From: Vicia villosa
Lineage: Eukaryota; Streptophyta; Magnoliopsida; Fabales; Fabaceae
Direction: 5' to 3'
Length of the DNA stretch: 64,000 nt
Assembly: GCF_029867415.1 (NCBI RefSeq)
Contig: NC_081182.1
Coordinates: forward strand, 15,250,497 to 15,314,496
Shown: piece after piece, positions 26,880 to 40,029 of the stretch
How positions within the stretch are numbered: the stretch's first letter is position 1
How the letters are laid out: each line of letters opens with the position of its first letter
Notes under the pieces: model-generated
What the model saw: the letters and a program-made list of their open reading frames with translations, nothing else
Database searches by the model: none
What the model was told of the DNA's origin: nothing
Made by a program: the position numbers and the translations under genes

Positions 26880-28460
26880 GAACTATATTATGTAACCCTC
26901 AACATAGCTCCACTGAGATGTGGCCTTATGAGTCCGATACTCCATCGGCACCATATGATTCTCAAAATCCGCCAGAATGTCATCCAGGTCTCTATAGACA
27001 GTATGGATAAAAGCATCCTGGAAAGATGACCTGGAATGATCTGCATGTACCCAAACTGCCGCATGCACCGCTCGGACAAATATATGCACATGATGTTGGT
27101 CCCACATGTCAACCATCGAGTGTATAATGAAACGGGGTCAAATGGAACTCTGTCCCGGTGAATAGCGTATGACCTCCTTTTTACATCTTCATGTTGAGTG
27201 CAGTCAATATACACACGCTACGACAAGATATGATCATTCTCGCTACTAGGAACAAACCGACAAGTATCTGTATTTGGCCAATCATGAGTATAGGTCGGGG
27301 AATGTGCAAACCAGTGGATGAGGTGATAGTAAGTCATGATCCATCCCTGACGTTAGGAAAAAAGTACTAGTAACAAGTGTAAAAAGAAATAACTAGTTTG
27401 TAACTTAATAGTGTGATTTGGAAACTACCGTAAGCAGAGTATATGAATCCGTCATCTGCTTTATCGCCCATTTGCAAGCTTCGTTCAGGTTGTGGTACAG
27501 TTAAACCAAGCATAGTGTCCCTCAATTTCACTCGAGAATGGACTCCAAGTCGATGAACTATTATAGGTATGCCACGTCCACATAGTTAGCACTTTTGTCC
27601 ACAAACATGAACGTGCCAACCAGGAACAGGAAGTAGCACCTCAGGACACACTCCCTATGGTAGTCAGCCCATAAATTATCGGTGTCTAGGTGTTCAAATG
27701 TCTCCAAGTCTTTTCATAGAATTCCTCCAAATAAGAAAACTTGCCATGTGCACCCCTGGTGTTTGTACATTGCTCAAATGCATCATCATATTCAGCTCCC
27801 AACAAAGTCACCATCATATCAATAGCCTCAGACCTGCTAATCTTAGAATGATCAAGCAACCTTCCTCTATTGGGAAGGTGTAGTACGCATACTACATCAT
27901 CTAGTGTAATAGTCATCTCACCAATAGGGAGGTTGAAATACGACGTCTCACTGTGTCATCTCTCAGTAAATGCAATATGCATGCCACTGATGATGTTGGT
28001 GTATCCAGATGCACATATACATGCAAGCACGGAATTTTGGAGTACATTTCGGAACCAGACATCCTCGAGCTGATAAAGATGGTGAATCTTTCTTGCATGA
28101 TTCACACATTTCAGACAATCACCCTCCTATTGGAAATTAAATATAACATGGTCAATTTAGTTGAAAAAATATAATATAGAGGAAGCTCAAAAATTAAATA
28201 GAGGAAGTTCAAAAATATACCTCTCTTTTCCATACATGTGGAGCCACGAACTCTCCAAAGTATATGAGTAAAGACGTGTCTGTGGTCCCTCCTGGAAATG
28301 GTCCTGCAAGGTGGGGCAACCTTAGCAACTGGAATATGGGGTGCAACTGGCACATCGTCATCATGGGCCGCACGATTATGTGATCCTTGCCCCCGTGAAA
28401 GTCAACTCCAAGAGGCCGACGCCTCCCTATCGTGAGGCAGATGCAGTTAAGGTGGGTCAC
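26880..28460 (-). pseudogene. Plant mobile domain (MAIN-like) pseudogene
   Basis: On the minus strand, pieces in shifting frames reconstruct a plant-mobile-domain protein of the MAINTENANCE OF MERISTEMS / phosphatase-7-long-form type: HLYQLEDVWFRNVL (about 28085), MTITLDDVVCVLHLP (27916), SRSEAIDMMVTLLGAEYDD, FSYLEEFYEKTW (27700), and RRSYAIHRDRVPFDPVSLYT with ERCMRQFGYMQIIPGH (27180-27020). A tryptophan codon before HSETSYF is now TGA, and several frameshifts separate the blocks. Family knowledge: these domains occur in host MAIN genes and in many transposon-borne copies in legumes; the decay here suggests the latter. Confidence 0.7.
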
Positions 28461-28518
28461 CTGAGTCTTATCATTCCTTGGTTTTCTTAGTTTTCAGTTA
28501 AATCCTCATCCCACCTAG

Positions 28519-28672
28519 TTCGGAGATGCATCTCCAAACTATTTGTTTAATTTAAAAAAGGTATGTTCGGAGATGCATTTTCGAACATACCTTTAAAATA
28601 AATTTGGTTGTGCATCTCTAAATTTTATTGAGGAAAAATAATTTTTTGTGTGTTCGGAGATGCATCTCCGAA
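28519..28672. repeat. Palindrome TTCGGAGATGCATCTCCGAA, three copies
   Basis: A perfect 20-bp palindrome at 28653-28672, near copies at 28519-28538 and 28566-28585 (the latter extended to a larger inverted repeat GGTATGTTCG...CGAACATACC), and a partial at about 28610. It borders the 5' side of the plant-mobile-domain pseudogene. A related GGGAGATGC occurs at about 26278 on the other side. Confidence 0.85.
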
Positions 28673-28739
28673 AACAGAAGGCATATTCATTCATTCCAAT
28701 TGATATAGTACGTTGTTGCCATACAAATTAAAAATCGCC

Positions 28740-30169
28740 AAAAAAACAAAAGGGATGAATCTGCAAATAAACTCATAGTATCCATGTTAATAACATAATA
28801 CGGTAAATCGCATATGCCAACAAACTGTAACTATATTGAAATGTCCAAAATATTCATGTCTCCGGATCTGTAATGTTAATGACACCAAAGTCATAGAATA
28901 GATCTACACTAGATTAAAACTCATCTTTCAACCTAAAACAAATGAATACCGCACAAAGATAGAAAAGCAAAATATATTGCACAAAGAGAGGAAAGCAAAA
29001 CAAACAAAGACGTACCAAAACTTACGAAATAAAAAAAAAAAAAAGAAACATTAAATATATGTGAAAACCACTTATTTAACTAATAGAGAAACAAGAACGA
29101 TTTAGAGACATGATTTTGGATCAAAATCGATGTTGACATGTTAAAAAACCAACTCTAAGTAAAAAAAAATGTTATTGTCCTCTACCTCTTTCATTGACGA
29201 TTCCGAAAACAATTTATCGTTATGCACTAACCAGATAATCCACATCAATGCATGTCAAATTAAAGCAAAATTTTCCTAGACCTAGCTGGTTAAACCCGAA
29301 AGAAAAAACTCTAAAAAAACACACCAACTCTTCAGAGAGACAACCGAATCCCTAAGAATTTAGACATAAATACCAAATCTCAATAATTTTTCTTTTGAGC
29401 AGATTTTCCTTTTTCGAAAATTTATTATTTCTTTTAAATATTATTAAATATATAATAGAATTGAAGAAGAAGAAAACAATCATAATGAAATCAAAAAAAA
29501 TACATAATATTTAAGTGAAACGAAAATTTAAATGAAATAGAGCAATACATTATTTTTTATAATTTATTTTACAAAATAGTTTTCTTTCCTGACATTGTCG
29601 AAATCAACCTATAGTTAAACACTTTTGAAAATCAATGTCTTATCACTAGTAAAAAATAAGCGCAATCTTTTAGAAAGACTTCACCATTAGTAGTGGCAAG
29701 ATGAGGATCTTGGTCATTAGTAGTGGCAGGACAAAGAAATCAGTATTTAACGAGAGGCAGGAAACGAGTATGAACCACAGTGAGACCATGATGAGTAACA
29801 ACATTATCATGTTTTTTTCAAAGTAATCAAGTAATGCATGTTTTTCCTACTAGTTGGTAAGTGGTTTCAAAAAAAACTAGATTAGTGAAAACTAAAAAGA
29901 TAAAAAAAATTAGTGATTTAAGAAATTTGTGACTTAATTAAAAGAAGAAGGAATCATTGATACCAAATGAAAAATAAAGATGAAACAACTCCTTGTAAGA
30001 AATGTTTATTAATAATCAAAATTGGAAAATTCATCGATTTGAAAACTTAAATTAATTAAAAATAATAATTGTTAAGCAAAAAAAGTATTGAATGAGTTGG
30101 AAAAAGTATTTGACGAGAAGAAGGAATTATCCAAGAATAGAAACCATGACTTTTTCTCAAAATAAAAAT
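28740..30169. other. AT-rich spacer, no gene seen
   Basis: No domain-bearing frame or terminal repeats. A short near-repeat 'cattagtagtggca' occurs twice (about 29691 and 29715). Confidence 0.45.
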
Positions 30170-30565
30170 GCTTAATTGCAATTTTGGTGTTTGGTATTTT
30201 TTTTTTAGTTTTGGTCCCCTATTTTAAAATTCGGAATTTTAGTTCCTATATTTTTGTTTTTTTTGAGGATTTTGGTCCCCTGCAAATTTGAAGACAATTT
30301 GCAAATTTGAGGATAATTTTAAATGAAATGACGCTCATATTGATGATGTGTCAATGCCAGTTCAGTAGTGAAATGTTAGTTTATTTAAGATTTAGGTTGA
30401 ACATGTCATCAATGTGAGTTCTATTTCATTAAAAATTGTCTTTGGATTTGAAAGGGGATCAAAATCCTCAAGAAACTAAAATAAAGGGATTAAAATTAAG
30501 AATTTTAAAATAGAAGGACTAAAACTCAAAAAAATAATAATAGGGGACCAAAATTGCAATTAAGC
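30170..30565. mobile_element. MITE with GCTTAATTGCAATTTTGG termini
   Basis: The left end GCTTAATTGCAATTTTGGT is matched inverted at the right end (ACCAAAATTGCAATTAAGC). Inner parts are also mirrored (GGTCCCCTATT, ATTTTAAAAT). It is a non-coding palindromic element of about 396 bp. The TSD is not clear. Confidence 0.7.
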
Positions 30566-30766
30566 CATTAATATCTAATACATTAAAAAAGAATGACTAA
30601 AATATAAATTTATAAAATTAAAAATTTAAATATTAAATATTATAAAATAATAATTTATTTGTGGATAAAAAATAATTGGCATGTTAGATTTTGTATTCCT
30701 CATATTGTAATTACTTATATTAAAACTTTAATTACCTCAAATCTTGTTGTAATTTGTGAAAACTAT

Positions 30767-30928
30767 TTTTTTTTTTTTTGTTTATCACCACCGGTTTAGT
30801 CCGGTTCGGGGGTCAGTTCTGGCATCAAGTGGTTCCAGCCCCCTCCCGATCGCAGTTGCGGGATCGAACCGTGGTTCTCCCTACCAAGTCCAGCACCAAT
30901 CACCCCTGAACCAACTAACGATTGGTCA
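30767..30928 (-). mobile_element. tRNA-derived SINE with 8-bp TSD
   Basis: Minus orientation. An A-box-like TAGTTGGTTCAGGGG is followed by a clear B box GGTTCGATCCC (plus-strand complement at about 30858-30868), then a tRNA-unrelated body (GATGCCAGAACTGACCCCC) and a terminal A tract (plus-strand T run 30767-30779). The direct repeat AAAACTAT at 30759-30766 and 30929-30936 is the TSD. Pol III promoter boxes plus a poly(A) tail plus a TSD define a SINE; 162 bp is a normal size. Confidence 0.85.
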
Positions 30929-31626
30929 AAAACTATATTCTTCTTGAAGTGAAAATATCTTGGTATAATTATCAATATTAAATTCTAATAATGATTCGAT
31001 CTTTTTATATTATGTAAAAATATTATCATAATTTATGTGTTTTGTAGTTGTGTATATTATTATACACTCATATAGCTGTCTACATACTTTTATATAATTT
31101 AAAATCTATAAGTATTAATATTTGAGAAAATTAGCCATTAGGCACTTGTCTCACATGCTTATGAAAGAGAATGATGAAACTGCACTATGATTTAAAATTA
31201 TGATTGTAATTTTGTGGTAAATATTTATAGAATAATAAAATGTATCCAATTGCAATAAAAAAATGCAATTGTGATGAGAATTATTAAACTAACATTGAAT
31301 TTATGAGAAATATAGTTGAGATGAAAGAAAAGAATGATGGGAAAATTTTGATGAGCAAAACATGTAAAAAGACATAATTTTAAGTTTCAATTTTGCACGA
31401 AACAAGTGCATGATTTAAAGTGTATCATAAAAGGAGGGTCATTTTTACTCCAGAAATTTAAAAGAGGTATTTTAAATCTTAACTTTTAATCTTAATTAAT
31501 CTAATGACTTTAATTTATTATTTAATGTAATTATTTTTGAAAATATTTTTCTATATAAAAAATCAATCAAATTAAATCGTTAAATTAATGAAAATGAAAG
31601 GTTAAAAATTGGAGTAACTCTTTTGA

Positions 31627-32160
<534 letters not shown>

Positions 32161-32192
32161 CTTACTTTTTGCAAGTGACTTCAAATGGCAAG

Positions 32193-35100
32193 TGTAACGC
32201 CCGGAAATTCGATTATTCGCTTAATCTAGACGTTTGGAGTATTTAGTGAAGTTTTCGTATTTTGAGACGATTTAGTCGATATTAGTTCGGGATAGCGGAT
32301 CGATATTTAATCAAGAGTTTTGATATTTTCAGTATTAGAAATATTAATGGAATAATATTTGAAGTTTTGGGAATTTTCTGAGTAATTAAGATTAGACCGG
32401 AAATATGATATATTGGTCGAATTTGGATTGTCGGTGTTATTTAAGGGCACATTTGGAATTATTAAATTGAAGTCGGAAAATAATATTAAGAATAATATTA
32501 TTTGTAAGTCGGAATTATTATATCGGTGGAATATTATTAAGTGATATATTGGTTATTTTGAGTTATTATTCTTATTGGGCCTAAATTAGTTTGTGAAGAA
32601 CAAGTGAAAGACTAAGCCCAATTGAAATAATAAAATTAGGGTTTAGAGATGAGAAGAAGAGTGTTGTCATTTGAAGAGAAAGAGGCAAGTCTTGGAGAAG
32701 AGGAATGAGCTTGAAGATTTTCATTCATGGTGCCAATTCGGAAGAGCAATCGGAGACCCAACAAGTTGCTTCAAATTGAATAAGGTAAGGGTGAGATTCT
32801 CTTCCTATAATGGGGCTCATGAAACCTTGTATGTGGGGAATTGGGTGTGTAGATTTATTGCATTATCTTATGTTGAATTGTTGCTATAAAAAAAAAGAAG
32901 AAGATAAATAGAATTTATTCAAGACAATCTAAAAAAATTGAATGGTTATTTCTGTTAACTATGTTTATTATTAATGAATCTGGAACTGAGATAACCTTGT
33001 CCATGGTGCCGATACTGTGTGAAAGGTGGAGCTTACCATAAATGCCCTTTGACGGGTGGCACAGCCTGTGACGGCGCAAGAATGCCCATTGACGGGCAGC
33101 ATAGACTAGGCTGAAGTGTGTAGTGACTTAATGTTATTTTTATGCATATTTCACATTATTTGAACTTTTTTTCTTTTGTGTGTGGCCTATATGTACGTTT
33201 CTTGTTTGTCTCTGTATGTGGCTCTGTTCCCATGTAAATATAATGGTATCATACCATAGTGATGAAAACATGATCCTGACATTTTATATAGTTCGAAAAA
33301 GTAGGATAGGCATGTATAACAATATTAGATATGAAACCAATAAAATGAAAACAGTATAATGAATAGAAACAAAATGAAATTATGAACAGTAGGAATTATA
33401 GAATCTAAGTATTCCAAAATGTCCCGTTTGATCGAAATAGCCGAATTAAGCGGTATAATTAGTTGTCCAGAATTTGATGAAAATTTACGTGGTAGCTAAG
33501 TTTAATTAGTATATTAACGTGGTGGTGTTCTTTTGTCGAAATTTTGATATTAATCGGTCAATTAAATTAATGGTTGAATTGATTTTCAATAACCCTATTT
33601 AATTAGAAAATACCTAGACTTAGATTAATTATTCGGTTTGTCGGTAAATGGCGGTATCTTGAGAATTTAACCGAACGAATTGAATAACCGGTAAAGAATA
33701 GAATTGTATTCGAATTAACCGGTTGAGCTGTGTTTCTAGTGACTTGGGAGTATAACCCGAAAATTCGTAAAGTTGTGAATATTAAGGATTTAACTGGAAA
33801 CTAGATAACCGGTAGTGACGCAGGATATACCCGATTAATTAGAGATTATTAGGTGAATAATTTTGGTTAGTTGATAGTGGATTAGTGAGTTAATAAATCG
33901 ACTAATTTATAGAGAATTATAAGACTAATTTGACTTAGCTTAATGTGTCGATTTGTTGTGATGATTTTGTCGTTATATGAAGTTATATGTTTGTGGTGTT
34001 ACGCCGAAACATGATGATGTTGTGATGATTTTGTTAATATGTGAAGTTATATGATTTGCGATGATGTGTCGAAACATGACGATGTTTGTGATGAATTGTA
34101 ATACGTGATGTTATATATATTTGTGATGGTGATTTTGTGACTAAATGAAGGTGAAATATTATAGTGATGTGAATTACCTCGAATAAATGGTAATGTGATT
34201 GTGATATAGGCTTATGCCTCGTGACGATATGTGATTTTGATGAGTATGTTGTGTTGTCTTGTTTGTCGAGTCACATTCCATATGCATACTCTGTGACGGC
34301 CTGAAAACTATGGCAAACATGACGGCCTGAAAACTATGGCAAACATGACGGGCCAAATGGCAATTGGTGACGGGGGCTGAAGCTCCGATTGGTACCACAT
34401 GCATATACATGAGTCATGTCCCATGTGTCTTATGTGATTCATAGTTGTGACGTTTTGTGAATATATTGTGATTGTATTTAGTGACTTGTTAAATAATGGA
34501 AGTATGTGAAAATGTGAATTGATGATTTTATGAATAGTATGATGATATCAATACCTGTGAGTGCAATTAACTGAATATGTCTGGGTGACTTATATGTGAT
34601 GTTTTTGTGACTAGATGTATGACTTATATGCGGTGATGTTTTAGGATTAGAATTGTGATTTATACTTATAATGAATTGTGACTTGGCTTGCAAAGTAAAT
34701 GAAGTATATATATAATTGATATGAATATGAAGTGTTGTGACTTGTTGTGAGATTTGTGAATTAGTGAAAGCATGAAGTGTATAGCAATATTAATACTTGC
34801 GATGTGATAACTATATATTCCTGGATCCTAATATACAATTTATTATGCGCTCACTTATATGATTTGATATCTCACCCTTTACTCTTGTTCGCCGTTGCCT
34901 TTATATTGGTAACGTGCAGGTGTTCGAGTATGAAGATTTAGTTGCCGTTAATCGAGTCGGTTGTCGCTCTGATACGTAGCACTCGGGGGAACGATTTATA
35001 ATGTTTATGATGTTGTTGTTTATTGTGACTATCCTAGTTTATTAGAATGATATGTTAAGTGAAGTTGCTTTATTAATATGATGTTGTTTATGTGATTAAG

Positions 35101-35313
35101 ATGTTACTTGAGTCGGAAATTGAGAATCATGACTCCGCTGTTTTATTAATAAAAGAAGTTATTCTATTTTAGAAAGTGTTATGTATCCGCTAAATGCGAT
35201 GAAGTGATTTATTGTTGAAGTGAATATGTGACGCCTCATTTGTTTGTCGAGAAAATTTTAAATACTCTGATATTTTCCGCATTATAATTGCCGGGTAGAA
35301 ATGGGGTGTTACA
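32193..35313. mobile_element. Solo LTR (3121 bp), second copy of TGTAACGCCC type
   Basis: Begins TGTAACGCCCGGAAATTC and ends AATGGGGTGTTACA; perfect 5-bp TSD GCAAG at 32188-32192 and 35314-35318. No coding region or PBS. Same layout as 16861-19674: a 26-bp tandem repeat GACGGCCTGAAAACTATGGC... (34295-34320, 34321-34346, then a degraded unit), GGTACCACATGCAT, and the GATACGTAGCACTCGGGG block at about 34971. It sits at the 5' edge of the surviving LINE sequence. Confidence 0.85.
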
Positions 35314-35318
35314 GCAAG

Positions 35319-35889
35319 CCATTCAGAGCACTTAGATTTGAAGATAAGGAGGGCCTGGATTGCACGAATGGCTTTGATATCTTGGGAGTTGGAGAATGCT
35401 CCACAGTCCATGAGACTGTGCCATGATGATAAGCTGGAACATTAGAGGGCTCAATAAGAAATCAAGATACTTAGAGGTTGCAGCCCACCTCAAAAAGCAT
35501 CAGGTATCTTGTTTTGCTCTTTTAGAAACTAGGGTGAAAATAATAAAGTTGAGAACATTAGAAAAGCCTTTGGTCAGTATTGGGATTGTAGTGATAATTA
35601 TGTGCACCACCAGAATGGTAGGATATGGTTTATGTGTAGGAAAGATAGATGGGAGGTTCACACTATGGCTAGCTCTGACCAATTCCTCCACTGTGAGCTC
35701 TACCATCTTAATGGAGACAAAGCTTTTAACCTCACCATTGTTTATGCCCAGAATCAACTTATTAAGAGGATAAGCCTTTGGAAGGATATAGAAGACTTAG
35801 CTAATAATGTTAGAGGTCCTTGGATGATCATAGGAGACTTTAATAATGTGTTAACTGGAGGTGACAGGATTGGTGGAAAGGATGTTCAT
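35319..35889 (+). pseudogene. LINE ORF2, endonuclease N-terminal half
   Basis: From 35423 the frame reads ISWNIRGLNKKSRYLEV and FALLETRVK, the start of the L1-type AP-like endonuclease. A one-base frameshift near 35540 moves the frame, which resumes as HHQNGRIWFMCRKDRWEVH ... WMIIGDFNNVL. The Athila element cuts the domain at 35894, leaving TSD TCTAC. The rest is at 47590. The ORF1 region is missing; only about 100 bp upstream of ORF2 remains before the solo LTR. Confidence 0.85.
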
Positions 35890-35894
35890 TCTAC

Positions 35895-37097
35895 TGTTGA
35901 AAGAGTATTGTGGTGTACTTTTCGTTTATATCGTATCCACAGGGATTATTGCGATATCACCGCCGTTCTATAGCCTATTTTGTCTTGAGTTAATGTTACT
36001 TTAGTTTTAGGTTTGCAAAAGGTCATTCAATTCTTTTAGTAGCAAAGAGTAAATTAATGAAAGTTCTAAGTTAAAGAAAATGTATCAAGATTCGATTTCA
36101 TCGACCTAAATTTGTATGTCTCCTTATAAATATACGTATATGAACATAGTAACGATCAACATAATTACGTATCGACGCCTATATCGTCCGTGTCCGCAAC
36201 GATATAGTTAGATTTACCGTATTGTTTAACCGACGATTTCTCCACCGTTTAAACAATACAAATAACGTTTTAAAACCGATACTAAGTAAACATCGAACGC
36301 TAAATCCATGTCTGCAATTTATAGTTTGATAGATGATAAAGTTAGATCTAGATACAAATATTGATGTCTCAAACACTTATACCAAAGAAAAAGCTTTAAT
36401 AAACAAACTAAACCATCTATATTGATCATCACTTGTTCATACACATATATTCACAAGAAAAACCTACAAAAGGCTAGGAAGATTACATCTTATCTTGATA
36501 CAACAGAGATTTAGCTATCCATGAGAATGGTAGCTTGCTCAAGAAGTAAAGGATGAAGATCAACAAGCATCAAAGGCGATTAATCGACGATCAAAGCTTC
36601 CAATCTTCAATTCTTAGTTCGCTACAGTGCACAAGTGTTCTTTAGCTCTCAAGATCAACCCCCACCAACACAAAATATCTGAAAACCCCTTTATATAGCA
36701 TTTCTGAATTCTGTCCAGGGCGCGTCGCGCCCTCCAGCGCGCTACGCGCCATTACACTTAAAATTATAAACCGCCCATGCGCGCGACGCGCGCAACTCTC
36801 TGTCTGGAAGCTCCAAAATATCTTGCCCAGGGCGCGACGCGCCCACATCCCAGCGCGACGCGCGCATACTTCTGCCAGTGAATCTCTTGTCAAGATCAAG
36901 ACAAGCTCCAAACATCCCAAAATTGGCCAAATCCTACACAATCATAACTAAAACACATATTAACATAAAATGAAAGCTTAATATTATAAACTATAAATAA
37001 TTATCTAAAACTTCAGGGAATTGTACGAATATCCGATAAAAACGGTCGAAAGGTGCCATTAATTAAACTAAATATAAACACAATTTGGCACCTAACA
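35895..37097 (-). repeat. Athila 3' LTR
   Basis: Left copy. Contains four to five GC words (GCGCGACGCGCG type) at 36718-36868 and TATA box CTATATAA (minus) at 36698-36691, offset 10,487 bp from the 5' copy. Confidence 0.95.
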
Positions 37098-37131
37098 ACT
37101 CTCCCCAACTTAAACTCTTGTTTGTCCTCAA
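37098..37131 (-). promoter_or_regulatory. Polypurine tract and TTGAGGACAAACAA motif
   Basis: On the minus strand AGTTGGGGAGAGT (37110-37098) abuts the 3' LTR and is the plus-strand primer. TTGAGGACAAACAA (37131-37118) lies just upstream. Both are identical in the 50704-55314 element. Confidence 0.9.
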
Positions 37132-38697
37132 ACAAAACAATGATAAATTACCGGGAACACAAAATATCACAAATGAAACAACAAGGTAGAAACAAGAACA
37201 ATTGAATGGTTCAAATTCCAAAAGTACACAAAGATCAATCCTTACCAGTTTTCATCAAAATACCATGATAACAATGCTAATCCTATATACAAATTCTATG
37301 TCAGAAATTCCACAAAGCAAAAGAAGTTCAAGAATGAATCACACCTACGTATTTCTCTACTGAGAGAACAAAAATGGAGGATCCTAACACTCACCAGACA
37401 ATGACGCAAACATACCGAATTAATTATAAACTCATCTAAGCATAAGACATATAAAAAGTGTATAAGCATGAATCACTAAGGACTTTCGGGTTGTAGCTTG
37501 GCTTGGTTAACAAGGAAGTGTCTCACGGCCATTGAATCGAAAATGTCAAAACCTAAGAGAGCATTCAAATTCAATTATCACAACCTAAACAACCAAGTTT
37601 ACCACATTATTCATTACTTGCTCAAGGGTCACAGAATTCTTTTCTTTCTTTCTCTTTTTTTTTTTTTTTATATTATTATTATTATTATTTTTTTTTTCTT
37701 TATTATATACATAAATATATATACCCCTTGAGCACTATCTTTTGATATATCCTCACCAATGTACACCTTTATTTCATTCTCCCCAACTTGTATATTACCA
37801 AGACATCACTAAGAATGCTCCCTATTCTAAGGCAAAAAGGGATCAATCCTTACCATATCAAATGGCAACAGTTCAAGGTAGAAAGAAAAGAAAGTCATCA
37901 AGATTCTATCAAAAATCGGTATAGAGATCTATATACAACATAAGCTTAACCGATAAGAATCTTGGAAAACGGCTCAAAGTGGTTAGCAAATACTCACACA
38001 CTCACCGGGTAGGTTATATTTGGATTGGAAGTTTTTCTCATAGTGCAGAACAAAACGCCTTGATCACTTTCATGCTTAACACAATTTAATAACAATGCAA
38101 GATTAATCATAATAAAAACGAGTTAAAACGCACATTGCTGGTATCCAGCACAATTTATATATATACACAGTGGAAAGTCTCCTCACAACTACAGCTAGGC
38201 TAAAGTGATTCACAAGTGAACTAATTTTATCCACAGAAATTAATGACAACTAATTTGTATAATTAAAAGCATCAGAATCGAAGGTACTTGATAAATAAAA
38301 TGATAAAGGATGTACCTTGCGCGTACAGTTTTCAACTTATATCATCACCACTCAAATTGTGTTGCATCATCCAAATTCATCGTGGCAACAAAAATTCGTG
38401 TTCCAGCTAATTAATCATCAGGACAACTTATCAAACCATTATTTCTAAAATATAAACACTAAACTAAAATAAACTACTTAAAAATAAATAAATGCAAAAA
38501 TAAAATAAACTGAACTTATATAAAATAAAAACCACACCAAACAGGTGTTAACTATCCAAAGGCGTAAACTTAGCCTTTCAAAGTACCTCATCCAAAAGGA
38601 TGGAACAAAACTATAAACATTAAAAACAAAGTAACTAAAAATTGTTCTAACATAAAACTAAAAACAATAAAACATAAAACAGTAAAAAAAATAAAGT
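37132..38697 (-). other. Athila 3' non-coding region
   Basis: Between the env-like ORF and the PPT; no coding region. It includes a T/TTA-rich tract (37650-37700). Segments such as GTTAACCAAGCCA...GAAAGTCCTT and GGTGAGTGTGTGAG recur in the internal region of the element at 50704-55314. Confidence 0.75.
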
Positions 38698-39870
38698 CTA
38701 CTCCTCATCGGAAGTCTCCGGATCATCCTGCTCCATCCCCTCCTCAGGATCTGGCCTGCCCTCAGGCCATGAAGCATAGGCAGATAAATCATCCCTGGAA
38801 CCAACAGGCTGCTGCAGAGAAAGCTGCCGGATAGAATCCTGCAAAAACATAAACGCTCTCTGATGCGCCATATGCATCTGATAGTTCCAATCACTTGCAT
38901 CACCATACTGTGGACCAGCAGGCGGTGCAGCAGCAACCGGAACAGCTTGAGAAGCATCGGGAAGGTCAGATGCACCAGCAGCAACACCAAAAGGACGACC
39001 TCCAGGCAAACAGTACCTGTTAGCAAAAATATCATCTATAACACCATCCATGGGGATCATCCCACCAGTTGGGAACCGGACACCAGCCTTCCTGCACAAA
39101 CCCATTATTAAACCAGGAAAAATCAACCTACATTTCACCCCATCTCCATGAAGAGTCCCATTCAGGGCGACTCTTTTCAGCTCATTCGCCACAATCCTGG
39201 ACACATCAATATTATCACCATTCAGAATACCCTGAACCAAACCTGTCGTATCAATGGTGAGGGAAGAAGTGTGACTCCGTGGCCTAATGTTGTAAAGGAC
39301 CACCGAAGTCACCAACTGAGCCTCCTCCGTCAACTGACTACGAGTAAAAGTCTTTGGCAGCCCAGCCTTAGTCAGAGTATAGGTGAAACCAGACCTGCAA
39401 ATTCTGTCCCTAATGCTGTCTGCATCCCAATTTCCTCTATTCAACCTGGGATGGTACTGGCATTCTTCTACCAAAGCAAGAGGGTTATCCAGAAAATCAA
39501 AAATAGCCTCTTTGCTAAAATCAATGGCCTTACCTCTCACCCATGTTTTAAACGGGTAAGCTTCAGTACCTGACCAACTGCTCGGAGGCAAGGCATTTGC
39601 ATAAAACTCTCTGACAATCTCCACCTGATAGAATTGTGGTGGAGTGAACAACTTGTCCCAGCATGTTTCAGACAAAGCAGTCCACGCCCTTTGGAAGAGG
39701 CCGTGGTCAATAGGAACCACAGTTCGTTCACTCCACACAACGCGGCTTTCAAGCTCATGGTACCTCGCCTCTTGCTCCGGACCTAGAAACTTCGTCCGAT
39801 CAAACCTGCCAGCTTGTGAGGAAGATCCCTCACCAGAACCAGTCTTCTTTCTCTTTAAAAAGGGTGCCAT
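38698..39870 (-). CDS. Athila env-like ORF (putative plant transposon protein domain)
   Basis: 390 codons, intact. It lies after integrase on the sense strand, the position of the third or env-like ORF in Athila elements. Seen: a basic, Ser/Gly-rich start (MAPFLKRKKTGSGEG), a conserved middle (VVPIDHGLFQRAW, YQVEIVREFYANALP, WVRGKAIDFSKEAI, VVLYNIRPRSHTSSLT), and an acidic tail (EEGMEQDDPETSDEE). It resembles the 'putative plant transposon protein' domain common in plant genomes. No signal peptide, transmembrane segment or fusion-peptide-like stretch is visible, so an envelope role is not supported by sequence. How it would be expressed is unknown; GC words lie upstream. Confidence 0.8.
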   Translation of the reverse strand: MAPFLKRKKTGSGEGSSSQAGRFDRTKFLGPEQEARYHELESRVVWSERTVVPIDHGLFQRAWTALSETCWDKLFTPPQFYQVEIVREFYANALPPSSWSGTEAYPFKTWVRGKAIDFSKEAIFDFLDNPLALVEECQYHPRLNRGNWDADSIRDRICRSGFTYTLTKAGLPKTFTRSQLTEEAQLVTSVVLYNIRPRSHTSSLTIDTTGLVQGILNGDNIDVSRIVANELKRVALNGTLHGDGVKCRLIFPGLIMGLCRKAGVRFPTGGMIPMDGVIDDIFANRYCLPGGRPFGVAAGASDLPDASQAVPVAAAPPAGPQYGDASDWNYQMHMAHQRAFMFLQDSIRQLSLQQPVGSRDDLSAYASWPEGRPDPEEGMEQDDPETSDEE

Positions 39871-40029
39871 TCCTGCACAAATTTAAAATCAAACAAAACA
39901 CACACAAATTGAAACAAAGTTAGCATAGCCTCAATTTTAACAGCACAATTCAAGCCACAGTCATCATCAATCATCAAACAGACCTATACAACAGCACAGA
40001 CAACAAAAAAAAAATTTCAAAATTGAACC

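Noticed and set aside
30850..30930. tRNA gene
   Set aside because: Only the A and B boxes are tRNA-like; no cloverleaf or acceptor stem; it is the SINE head.
30756..30947. 63-codon open frame
   Set aside because: It is an antisense reading through the tRNA-derived SINE and its T-tract.
36642..36941. 99-codon frame (and its copy at 47129-47428)
   Set aside because: It lies in both Athila LTRs across the GC words; translation of repeat DNA.
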